From Streptomyces fumigatiscleroticus (GTDB lineage Bacteria > Actinomycetota > Actinomycetes > Streptomycetales > Streptomycetaceae), in contig NZ_BMQF01000004.1 of assembly GCF_014647975.1 (NCBI RefSeq), positions 487,181-551,180 on the forward strand: a DNA stretch of 64,000 nt, written 5' to 3'. This document shows positions 46,957 through 55,071 of this stretch, in pieces. The stretch's first letter is position 1. Each line of letters opens with the position of its first letter. The notes beneath the pieces are model-generated. The model was not told the origin of the DNA. It saw nothing but the letters and a program-made list of their open reading frames with translations, and did no database searches. A program made the position numbers and the translations under genes.

Positions 46957-49404
46957 GTGTTGGAAAAATCCGGCACCGTCACCGAGAGCGTCCTCGCCGA
47001 GGTGCTGGCCGGTGTCGTCTGCAAGGATCACATCCCGGTCGACAGCCACTTCTTCGACGACCTGGGTGCGAACTCCCTGGTGATGGCCCACTTCTGCGCC
47101 CGGGTCAGGAAGCGGCCGGACCTGCCGGCGGTGTCGATGAAGGACATCTACGGCCATCCGACCATCCGCAGCCTGGCGGCGGCGCTGGAGAGCGCTCCGG
47201 CCCCGGCCGCACCGGGACCGGCCGCACCGGCGGCCGAGCCCCCGCCGCCCGGCAGCACGGGGCGCTACCTGCTCTGCGGAACGCTTCAGTTCCTGCTCTT
47301 CCTCGCCTCCTGCCTGCTGGCCGGGGCCGTCATGGCGCGCGGCTACGGCTGGATCTCCAGCGCCGACGGGGCGGTCTCGGTCTATCTGCGCTCGGCCGCC
47401 TTCGGCGGCGCGGTCTTCCTCGGCGCGTGCGTCCTGCCGGTGCTGGGCAAGTGGCTGCTCATCGGCCGGTGGAAGGAGACCGAGTTCCCCCTCTGGAGCC
47501 TGGCCTACCTGCGCTTCTGGTTGGTCAAAACGCTGCTGCACGCCAGCCCGCTGGCCATGATGCCGGGCAACCCGCTGTACGTGCTGTATCTGCGGGCGCT
47601 CGGCGCGCGGATCGGCAAGGGGGTCACGATCCTTACCCGCACCCTGCCGGTCTGCACCGACCTGCTGACCGTCGGCGACGGAACGGTGATCCGCAAGGAC
47701 GCGTACCTCCAGTGCTACCAGGCGCACGCCGGCCGTATCCGCACCGGCCGCGTCACCCTGGGCAGCGACGTGTTCGTCGGTGAGAAGACCGTCCTGGAGA
47801 TCGGCACCACGATGGGCGACGGCTCCCAGCTCGGCCACTCCTCCGCCCTGTACGGCGGCGCCACCGTGCCGCCGGGCGCCCGGTGGCACGGCTCCCCCGC
47901 CCAGCCGACGGACGTCGACTACGTCCGCGTCCCCGCGGTGAAGGACTCCGCCTGGCGCCGGGGCACCTATGCCGCGGTCACCCTGGCGCAGGTCGTCCTG
48001 GTCTACTTCCCGCTGCTGATCGGGGGCAGCTATCTGCTGATCACCGCCCTGCCCGCGCTCGACGTGCTGTTCCGCCCCGAGTCGCAGGACCTGGGCACGG
48101 CGATGTTCCACCTCCAGGCGCTGTGGCTGTCGCTGGCCCTGTTCTGCACCTTCGTCGTCGTCGGCTTCGCCGTCCTGTGGGCGCTGCCGCGCCTGCTGTA
48201 CCTGCTGCTGCGCGAGGACCGGGTCTATCCGCTCTACGGCCTGCACTACTCCGTGCAGCGCACGATCGCCCAGCTGACCAACATCAAGTTCTTCAAGTGG
48301 CTGTTCGGCGACAGCTCGTACATCGTCCACTACCTGCGCTCCCTCGGCTACGACCTGTCGCACGTGGAGCAGACCGGCTCCAACTTCGGCACGGACGTGT
48401 CGCACGAGATCCCCTACCTGGCCACCGTGGGCAGCGGCACGATGGTCGCCGACGGGCTGTCCGTCATGAACGCCGAGTTCACCAGCACCTCGTTCCGCGT
48501 CTCACGGGTGTCGATCGGCCCGCGCAACTTCCTGGGCAACCACATCGCCTACCCCGTGGGCGGCCGGACCGGCGCCAACTGCCTGCTGGCGACCAAGGTG
48601 ATGGTCCCGCTGGACGGCGAGGTCCGCGAAGGCGTGGGCCTGCTGGGCTCGCCCTGCTTCGAGATCCCGCGCACGGTGGAACGCGACAGCCGCTTCGACC
48701 ACTACCGCCAGGGTGACGAGCTGCGCCGCCGGCTGGCCATGAAGAACCGCCACAACCTGGGCACGATGGCCCTGTTCCTGTTCCTGCGCTGGGTGCACTG
48801 GTTCGGGCTGACCGTGATCGGCTTCGCCGCGATCGACCTGCACGGCGTCCACGGCTCCGGCGACGGCCTGCTGATCGGCGCCTCCCTCGTGGTCGCCATG
48901 GCGTTCAGCACCGGCTACTACATCCTGGTGGAGCGGGCGATCTCGCGCTTCCGGCCGCTGGAGCCGAAGCTGTGCTCGATCTACGACCCGTACTTCTGGT
49001 GGCACGAGCGGCTGTGGAAGGTGCCCGACAGCCATCTCGCGCTGTTCGCCGGGACGCCGTTCAAGAACCTGGTCTGGCGGCTGCTGGGCGTCCGGATCGG
49101 CCGCCGCGTCTTCGACGACGGCACCTACATCACCGAGCGGACGCTGGTCGCCATCGGCGACGACTGCACGCTGGGCGCCGGCACCAAGCTCCAGGCCCAC
49201 TCGCAGGAGGACGGCACCTTCAAGTCCGACCACATCACGCTCGGTGCCGGCTGCACGCTCGGCACCGGAGCGCTCGTGCACTACGGCGTCTCGATGGGCG
49301 ACGGCGCAGTCCTGGCCCCCGACTCCTTCCTGATGAAGGGCGAGGAGGTGCCCGCGGGGGCGCACTGGGGCGGAAATCCGGCGGTCGCCCTGCGGCACGG
49401 CTGA
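46957..49404 (+). CDS. Carrier-domain protein with Pls-type NRPS membrane terminal region
   Basis: An 815-residue membrane protein. Residues 1-80 are a peptidyl carrier domain (DDLGANSLVMAHF, phosphopantetheine site Ser40). Then follow six hydrophobic segments in three pairs (about 104-127 and 143-170; 337-367 and 384-416; 603-626 and 633-656) that alternate with three hexapeptide/left-handed-helix acyltransferase-like domains (about 215-315, 440-590, 690-812). This is the terminal half of epsilon-poly-L-lysine synthetase (Pls/TIGR02353 type), which extends homopolymers of basic amino acids. Unlike Pls (about 1300 residues, A-T-TM...), no adenylation domain is present; it is encoded next door. 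GTG start 46957 follows AAGGAG. Confidence 0.9.
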   Translation: MLEKSGTVTESVLAEVLAGVVCKDHIPVDSHFFDDLGANSLVMAHFCARVRKRPDLPAVSMKDIYGHPTIRSLAAALESAPAPAAPGPAAPAAEPPPPGSTGRYLLCGTLQFLLFLASCLLAGAVMARGYGWISSADGAVSVYLRSAAFGGAVFLGACVLPVLGKWLLIGRWKETEFPLWSLAYLRFWLVKTLLHASPLAMMPGNPLYVLYLRALGARIGKGVTILTRTLPVCTDLLTVGDGTVIRKDAYLQCYQAHAGRIRTGRVTLGSDVFVGEKTVLEIGTTMGDGSQLGHSSALYGGATVPPGARWHGSPAQPTDVDYVRVPAVKDSAWRRGTYAAVTLAQVVLVYFPLLIGGSYLLITALPALDVLFRPESQDLGTAMFHLQALWLSLALFCTFVVVGFAVLWALPRLLYLLLREDRVYPLYGLHYSVQRTIAQLTNIKFFKWLFGDSSYIVHYLRSLGYDLSHVEQTGSNFGTDVSHEIPYLATVGSGTMVADGLSVMNAEFTSTSFRVSRVSIGPRNFLGNHIAYPVGGRTGANCLLATKVMVPLDGEVREGVGLLGSPCFEIPRTVERDSRFDHYRQGDELRRRLAMKNRHNLGTMALFLFLRWVHWFGLTVIGFAAIDLHGVHGSGDGLLIGASLVVAMAFSTGYYILVERAISRFRPLEPKLCSIYDPYFWWHERLWKVPDSHLALFAGTPFKNLVWRLLGVRIGRRVFDDGTYITERTLVAIGDDCTLGAGTKLQAHSQEDGTFKSDHITLGAGCTLGTGALVHYGVSMGDGAVLAPDSFLMKGEEVPAGAHWGGNPAVALRHG

Positions 49405-49441
49405 CGGCTCCGGGATCACGTACGAAGGGGGAAGAGGAATC

Positions 49442-51727
49442 ATGAACACGATCCCGCAGTGGACGGGAGACCCGGTGCCGGGGGTGGCGGAGTACGAGGT
49501 GCCCTTCCCGGAGGGGCTGCCGAGGGAGCCGTCCGCGCTGCTGGCCGCGCACGCGAAGGTGCTGGCCGCCCTGTCCGGCGAGAGCGAGGTGCGCACCGGA
49601 CTCGTCCCGGCCAAGGGCGAACCGCCCGAGGCGCGCCGGCTGACGGCCGGCGCCGGCACCTGGCGCGAGCTGCTGCGGCAGGCCGCCGATACGACCGGGC
49701 AGCAGGACGGGCACGGCTTCGAGACCGTCCTCGATCCGTACGGCGGCGACGCCGCCGACGGCGACGGCACCGTGCTGCACGTGAGTGTCACGGACCGCAC
49801 GCTGCGCCTGACCCACCGCACCGACGTCCTGGACGGCGAGGCCGCCGCCCGTGTCGCCGGCTACCACCTCACCGCGCTGGCCCTGCTGGCCCGGGACCCG
49901 GACGCCGAACACGAACGGCAGAGCCTGCTCTCCGAGGCCGAGCTGCGCTTCCAGCTCGACGGGCTGGCCGGGCCGCGGCGCCGGCTGCCGGACCGGCGGG
50001 TGCACGAGCTGTTCGAGGAGCGGGCGGCGGCCCACCCGGACACCGTGGCCGCGGTGCACGGCTCCACCGAGTGGACCTACCGGGAGCTGAACTCCCGGGC
50101 CAACCGGATCGGCCGGGCGCTGCTCGCGCGCGGGCTGCGGCGCGAGGACGTCGTCGCGGTCGTGATGGAACGCGACCTGGACTGGCTGGCCACCGTGCTG
50201 GCCGTGCTGAAGGCGGGCGGCGTGTACCTGCCCATCGAGCCGCACTTCCCGGCCGACCGCATCGCCCGGACGCTGGCCCGCGCGGAGTGCGCCTTCGCCG
50301 TCACCGCGCGCGGCAGCGGCACCACCCTGGAAGAGGCGGCCACCGGGGCGCGGACGCTGTTCGTGGAGGCCGCCTGCGCCGAGCCGCACGCCGACGACGA
50401 CCTCCGGGTGCCCGTCCGGCCCGGCCAGCTCGCCTACATCTACTTCACCTCCGGCTCCACCGGTGAGCCCAAGGGCGCGATGTGCGAGCACGCCGGCTTC
50501 CTCAACCATGTCCACGCCAAGATCGACGACCTGGGGATCGGCGCCGGGCAGGTGGTCGCCCAGACCGCGCCGCAGTGCTTCGACATCTCCCTGTGGCAGC
50601 TGGTCTCGGCGCTGGTGGTGGGCGGCCGGACGCTGCTGGTGGACCAGGAGACGATCCTGGACGTGCCGCGGTTCGTGGACACGATCGTCCAGGGCCGGGT
50701 CAATGTGGTCCAGGTGGTGCCCTCGTACCTGGAGGCGGTCCTGGCGGAGCTGGAGCAGCGGCCGCGCGCCCTGCCCGACCTGCGCTGTGTCTCGGTCACC
50801 GGCGAGGCCGTGAAGAAGGAGCTGGTGCAGCGCTGGTTCGCCGCCCAGCCGCGGATCCGGCTGGTCAACGCCTACGGGCTGACGGAGACCTCCGACGACA
50901 CCAACCACGAGGTCATGGACCGGGTGCCGGACCAGGACCGGGTGCCGCTCGGGCGGCCGGTGGCCAACGTGCGCGTCTATGTCGTCGACCGGCATCTGGC
51001 GCCCGTGCCGCTGGGCGCGCCCGGCGAGATCGTCTTCTCCGGCGTCTGCGTCGGACGCGGCTACGTCAACGACCCCGAGCGCACCGCGGCGGCCTTCATG
51101 GAGGACCCCCACCGGCCGGGCGAACGGCTCTACCGCAGCGGCGACCACGGCCGCTGGCTGCCCGACGGCAAGCTGGAGTTCCTCGGCCGCCGGGACAGCC
51201 AGGTGAAGATCAGCGGTTTCCGGATCGAGATCGGCGAGATCGAGAACGCGCTGCTGCGGGTCCCCGGTGTGCGCGACGGCGCGGTGGTGATCGTGCGCGG
51301 CACCCAGCTGGCGGCGTTCTGCTCCGGCCCGGAGCCGGTCGGCGCGGACGAGGTGCGCGAGCGGCTGGCCGCGTCGCTGCCCGCGTACATGGTCCCGGCG
51401 GTCGTGCACTGGCGGCAGCGGCTGCCGCTGACCGCCAACGGCAAGATCGACCGCAAGTCGCTGACCACGCTCGCCGAGGAACTCGACACCGTCCGGGACG
51501 AACCCGCCACGCCGGGCGAGCGGCGGATGGCCGCCGCCTGGGCCGAGGTGCTCGGCATCCCGGTGGAGCGGATCGGCCGCCGGGACCACTTCTTCGACCG
51601 GGGCGGCAGCTCGCTGTCCGCGGTGAAGCTCGTGGTCGCCCTGGACCGGGCGGTCGGCCTCAAGGACGTGATCCGTTCCCCGGTCCTTCAGGACCTGGCG
51701 CAGCTCCTCGAACGACCGGCCCCGTGA
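49442..51727 (+). CDS. NRPS adenylation-carrier protein with partial condensation domain
   Basis: A 761-residue protein. Residues 1-165 resemble the C-terminal end of a condensation domain (LTHRTDVLDGEAAARVAGYH, LLSEAE) without the HHxxxDG motif. Residues about 185-680 are an adenylation domain: A3 YIYFTSGSTGEPKG (332-345), A5 NAYGLTETS (476-484), A7 YRSGDHGRW (564-572), A8 GRRDSQVKISGFRIEIGE (582-599) and A10 TANGKIDRK with Lys668. Residues 690-760 are a carrier domain (FFDRGGSSLSAV, Ser724). The pocket residues read about D-I-W-S-S-T-A-D-D-K. Acidic residues 485/486 fit a basic side chain, most simply Dap from the adjacent genes. It begins 37 bp after the membrane protein. Confidence 0.93.
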   Translation: MNTIPQWTGDPVPGVAEYEVPFPEGLPREPSALLAAHAKVLAALSGESEVRTGLVPAKGEPPEARRLTAGAGTWRELLRQAADTTGQQDGHGFETVLDPYGGDAADGDGTVLHVSVTDRTLRLTHRTDVLDGEAAARVAGYHLTALALLARDPDAEHERQSLLSEAELRFQLDGLAGPRRRLPDRRVHELFEERAAAHPDTVAAVHGSTEWTYRELNSRANRIGRALLARGLRREDVVAVVMERDLDWLATVLAVLKAGGVYLPIEPHFPADRIARTLARAECAFAVTARGSGTTLEEAATGARTLFVEAACAEPHADDDLRVPVRPGQLAYIYFTSGSTGEPKGAMCEHAGFLNHVHAKIDDLGIGAGQVVAQTAPQCFDISLWQLVSALVVGGRTLLVDQETILDVPRFVDTIVQGRVNVVQVVPSYLEAVLAELEQRPRALPDLRCVSVTGEAVKKELVQRWFAAQPRIRLVNAYGLTETSDDTNHEVMDRVPDQDRVPLGRPVANVRVYVVDRHLAPVPLGAPGEIVFSGVCVGRGYVNDPERTAAAFMEDPHRPGERLYRSGDHGRWLPDGKLEFLGRRDSQVKISGFRIEIGEIENALLRVPGVRDGAVVIVRGTQLAAFCSGPEPVGADEVRERLAASLPAYMVPAVVHWRQRLPLTANGKIDRKSLTTLAEELDTVRDEPATPGERRMAAAWAEVLGIPVERIGRRDHFFDRGGSSLSAVKLVVALDRAVGLKDVIRSPVLQDLAQLLERPAP

Positions 51728-51835
51728 GCCGCCCGCGGCCACACCCATGAACGCCCCCGTGCGCCACGGCCGTCCCGCGGCCCACGGGCACCCCCGGACA
51801 ACCGCTCGACAGCACCACCGAAAGGAACACCGTCA

Positions 51836-52843
51836 ATGTCGTCCTCTTTCCCGACGCTGCTCGCCGCCGTGGAATCGGCTCCCGGCAGCCCTCCGCTGCT
51901 GCGCGCGGACGCCGGCGGCAACCCCGTGGGCTGGGCGGCCGAGCACCGCGACGCGCTGCGTGCCGTCGTCGCCGAGCACGGCCGCGTCCTGGTCCGCGGA
52001 CTGGGGCTGACCGAACCCTCCGTGACCGTGAGCGTCCTGCGCCACCTGGCGGGCGACCGTCTGATGTCCGACCGGGAGCCGTTCGCGCCCCGGCGGGTCT
52101 ACGCGGACGGCGTGTACTCCGCCTCCAAGTGGCCGCCCAACCAGCAGATGTGCATGCACCACGAGATGAGCTACTCCCTGGAGTTCCCGGGCCTGCTGCT
52201 CTACGCGTGCCTGGAGGCGCCCGCCTCCGGCGGCGCGACCGTGGTCGCCGACTCCCCGTCCGTGCTGCGCACGCTCCCCGCCGAGCTGACCGAACGGCTC
52301 GAGCGGGAGGGCTGGCTGCTGACCCGCACCTACAACGACGAGATCGGGGCGTCGGTCGCCGAGGCGTTCGGCACCGACGACCGCGCCGCCGTCGAGCGCT
52401 ACTGCCGCGGCCAGGACATCGAGTTCGCCTGGCAGCCCGACGGCTCGTTACGCACCCGCCAGCACCGCAGCGCCGTCGTCCGGCACCCGGCCGACGGCAC
52501 GCGCTGCTGGTTCAACCAGATCGCGTTCCTCAACGAATGGACGATGGAGCCCGAAGTGCGTGAGTACCTGGTCGACGTCTACGGCGCCGACGGACTGCCC
52601 TTCAACACCCGGTTCGGCAACGGCGACCCCGTCGGCGAGGACGTGGTGCGGACGATCAACGAGGCGTATGCCGCCCACACCCTGCGGGAACCGTGGCAGT
52701 CGGGTGACCTGCTGCTCGTCGACAACATCCGTACCGCGCACGGCCGGGAGCCGTTCGAGGGCCCGCGCGAGGTGCTGGCCGCGCTCGGCGAGCCGGTGCG
52801 GCTGGCCGACTGCTCGCCGACGGGCGGGGTGAGGACCGCATGA
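51836..52843 (+). CDS. TauD/SyrP-like Fe(II)/2-oxoglutarate dioxygenase with TTA codon
   Basis: A 335-residue non-heme iron oxygenase. The iron ligands appear as H108-x-E110 (CMHHEMSYS) and the distal His in NIRTAHGREPFEG; the Arg of the last motif binds 2-oxoglutarate. It is nearest to SyrP-type enzymes that hydroxylate carrier-bound or free amino acids. It probably hydroxylates Dap or the growing chain. Codon 205 (52448-52450) is TTA, so translation may depend on bldA. The gene overlaps the SbnB gene by ATGA. AAAGGAAC precedes the ATG. Confidence 0.9.
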   Translation: MSSSFPTLLAAVESAPGSPPLLRADAGGNPVGWAAEHRDALRAVVAEHGRVLVRGLGLTEPSVTVSVLRHLAGDRLMSDREPFAPRRVYADGVYSASKWPPNQQMCMHHEMSYSLEFPGLLLYACLEAPASGGATVVADSPSVLRTLPAELTERLEREGWLLTRTYNDEIGASVAEAFGTDDRAAVERYCRGQDIEFAWQPDGSLRTRQHRSAVVRHPADGTRCWFNQIAFLNEWTMEPEVREYLVDVYGADGLPFNTRFGNGDPVGEDVVRTINEAYAAHTLREPWQSGDLLLVDNIRTAHGREPFEGPREVLAALGEPVRLADCSPTGGVRTA

Positions 52844-53883
52844 CCACCGCCCCGCGCGAGCTGAGCGCGCCGACGTTCGCGGTCGTCACCGGCGAGCAGG
52901 TCCAGCGGGCGCTGGACGGGAAGGAACCGGAGATCGCCGAGCTGGTCGAGGCGGTCTACCGGCTGCACGGCGCGGGCGAGTCGGTGAACCCGCCGTCGTA
53001 CTTCCTGCGCTTCCCGGACCGCCCGTCGTCCCGGATCATCGCGCTGCCCGCCTCGCTGGGCGGTCCGCTGCGGGTGGACGGGCTGAAGTGGATCTCCAGC
53101 TTCCCGGAGAACACCCGGTCCGGGCTGCCCCGGGCATCGGCGGTGCTGATCCTCAACGATCCCGCCACCGGCTATCCGTACGCCTGTCTGGAGAGCTCGG
53201 TGATCAGCGCCACCCGTACGGCGTCCTCGGCGGCGCTGGCGGCCGACCGGCTCAGCCGCGACCGGGTCCGGCCGCGGCGCGTGGGCTTCGTCGGGACCGG
53301 GCTGATCGCGCGCTACATCCACACCCATCTCGCGGCCACCGGCTGGGAGTTCGACGAGATCGGCGTGCACGACCTGAACGCGGAGAGCGCGGCGGGTTTC
53401 CGCGGCTATCTGGAGCGGTCGGACGCCAAGGGCCGGATCACCGTCCACGACCGCGCCGAAGACCTGGTCCGCTCCAGTGATCTGCTGGTCTTCGCCACGA
53501 TCGCGGCCACGCCGCACGTCCACGACCCGGCGTGGTTCGCGCACCATCCGCTCGTCCTGCATGTCTCGCTGCGCGATCTCGACCCGCGGATCCTGCTCGA
53601 CGCGGCCAACATCGTCGACGACGTCGAGCACTGTCTGAAGGCCGACACCTCCCCGCATCTGGCCGAGAAGCTGACCGGGAGCAGGGAGTTCATCGACGGC
53701 ACGCTGTACGACGTGCTGACCGGGCGGATCACCGTCCCGGCGGACCGCACGGTGGTGTTCTCGCCCTTCGGGCTGGGAGTGCTGGACCTGGCGGTCGGCA
53801 GGTTCGTCCACGACGAAGTGGCCCGGCGGGGCGAGCTCCACATCGTCGACGGGTTCTTCAACGAGCTGCGCCGGTACGGCTGA
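52840..53883 (+). CDS. sbnB: 2,3-diaminopropionate biosynthesis protein SbnB
   Basis: A 347-residue ornithine-cyclodeaminase-family NAD enzyme. The Rossmann loop is GFVGTGLIARYIHTHL; conserved ends ESSVISATRTASSAALAADR and FATIAATPHVHD are seen. SbnB oxidatively hydrolyses N-(1-amino-1-carboxyl-2-ethyl)-glutamate, made by SbnA, to L-Dap and 2-oxoglutarate. Overlap with the oxygenase gene (ATGA) and the adjacent sbnA gene make the assignment firm. Confidence 0.92.
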   Translation: MTTAPRELSAPTFAVVTGEQVQRALDGKEPEIAELVEAVYRLHGAGESVNPPSYFLRFPDRPSSRIIALPASLGGPLRVDGLKWISSFPENTRSGLPRASAVLILNDPATGYPYACLESSVISATRTASSAALAADRLSRDRVRPRRVGFVGTGLIARYIHTHLAATGWEFDEIGVHDLNAESAAGFRGYLERSDAKGRITVHDRAEDLVRSSDLLVFATIAATPHVHDPAWFAHHPLVLHVSLRDLDPRILLDAANIVDDVEHCLKADTSPHLAEKLTGSREFIDGTLYDVLTGRITVPADRTVVFSPFGLGVLDLAVGRFVHDEVARRGELHIVDGFFNELRRYG

Positions 53884-53917
53884 CCGGCCGGCTCGTGGTG
53901 CATGAGGAGGGGGCGTC

Positions 53918-54889
53918 ATGCCCGTAATTTCTGATCCCGCACAGTTCAACGAGGACGACCTCTACGTCGACCTCCGGGCCGCGCTGGAGCTTCCGCTCTT
54001 CCTGAAGTGCGAGGGCTTCAACTTCGCCGGTTCGATCAAACTGAAGGCCGCCAACGAGATGGTGGCCGCCGCCGAGCGCGACGGCCTGCTGCGGCCGGGC
54101 TCGGTGCTGGTGGAGTCCTCGTCCGGCAATCTGGGCGTGGCCCTGAGCGTCATCGCGGCGAGCCGGGGCTACCGGTTCCTGTGCGTGACCGACTCGCGGT
54201 GCAATCTGCCGACCATCCGGCTGATGGAGGCGCTCGGCAGCCAGGTACACGTGATCGACGAGCCGGACGTGCACGGCGGCTATCTGGGCGCGCGGCTGTC
54301 GTACGTGCGCGCGCTGTGCGCCTCCGACGACCGGTACGTCTGGCTCGACCAGTACCACAACCACGGCAACTGGCGGGCGCACTACCGCACGACCGCGCCC
54401 GCCATCGCCCGCCGCTTCCCGCATCTGGACGTCCTGTTCGTCGGGGCCGGCACGACCGGGACCCTGATGGGCTGCGCCCGCTTCTTCTGGCAGTGGCGGC
54501 GCCGGGTGCGGATCGTGGCGGTGGACAGCGTCGGCTCGGTCAGCTTCGGCCAGGCCCCGGGTCCCCGGCTCATCCCGGGCCTGGGCGCCAGCGTGCCGCC
54601 GGCGCTGCTCGACGAGTCCTACGTGGACGAGCTCGTCCGGGTGGAGGAGTCGGACGCCGTCCACGTCTGCCGGCGGCTGGCCGCACGGGGCTTCCTGTTC
54701 GGCGGGTCGACCGGCACGGTGGTCAGCGGGGCGAGCCAGTGGCTGGCGCGGTACGGCCGCCGCGATCTGACGGCCGTGGCCATCGCGCCGGACCTCGGTG
54801 AACGCTATCTCGACACCGTCTACCGCGAGGGCTGGCCGGAGGACGCGCTCGAGGCCGAGCGGCCGGCGGAGATGGCCCGCCTGGCGTGA
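53918..54889 (+). CDS. sbnA: 2,3-diaminopropionate biosynthesis protein SbnA
   Basis: A 323-residue PLP enzyme of the cysteine-synthase fold. It condenses O-phospho-L-serine and L-glutamate. Features: PLP-Lys in GSIKLKAANEM, the SSSGNLGVALS asparagine loop, the GAGTTGTLMG phosphate-binding loop and the GGSTGTVVSGA segment. ATG start 53918 follows ATGAGGAGG. It is the last clear gene of the cluster. Confidence 0.92.
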   Translation: MPVISDPAQFNEDDLYVDLRAALELPLFLKCEGFNFAGSIKLKAANEMVAAAERDGLLRPGSVLVESSSGNLGVALSVIAASRGYRFLCVTDSRCNLPTIRLMEALGSQVHVIDEPDVHGGYLGARLSYVRALCASDDRYVWLDQYHNHGNWRAHYRTTAPAIARRFPHLDVLFVGAGTTGTLMGCARFFWQWRRRVRIVAVDSVGSVSFGQAPGPRLIPGLGASVPPALLDESYVDELVRVEESDAVHVCRRLAARGFLFGGSTGTVVSGASQWLARYGRRDLTAVAIAPDLGERYLDTVYREGWPEDALEAERPAEMARLA

Positions 54890-55071
54890 GCCCCGCACCG
54901 GCGGTCGCCGGCGCGACAGGACGCGACGACAGCGGCAATCGCCCCGGACCTCGGCGAATGCCGCGACGCCCGGCACGGCGCGGGGGCCGTGACCCGAGCA
55001 CCGGCCATGACCGACGACGACCGGACCTGCCCCACCGTTGTGAGAATCGTGACGCGGGGTAGGTTCGGCTC

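Noticed and set aside
46377..47024. A minus-strand gene in the low-GC gap
   Set aside because: No domain, poor start context, and it overlaps the start of the carrier protein; several frames on both strands are open equally.
52840..54889. Siderophore (staphyloferrin B) biosynthesis
   Set aside because: SbnA and SbnB occur in that pathway, but no NIS synthetase or citrate synthase gene is present. The neighbours are NRPS and Pls-type, so a Dap polymer or peptide fits better.
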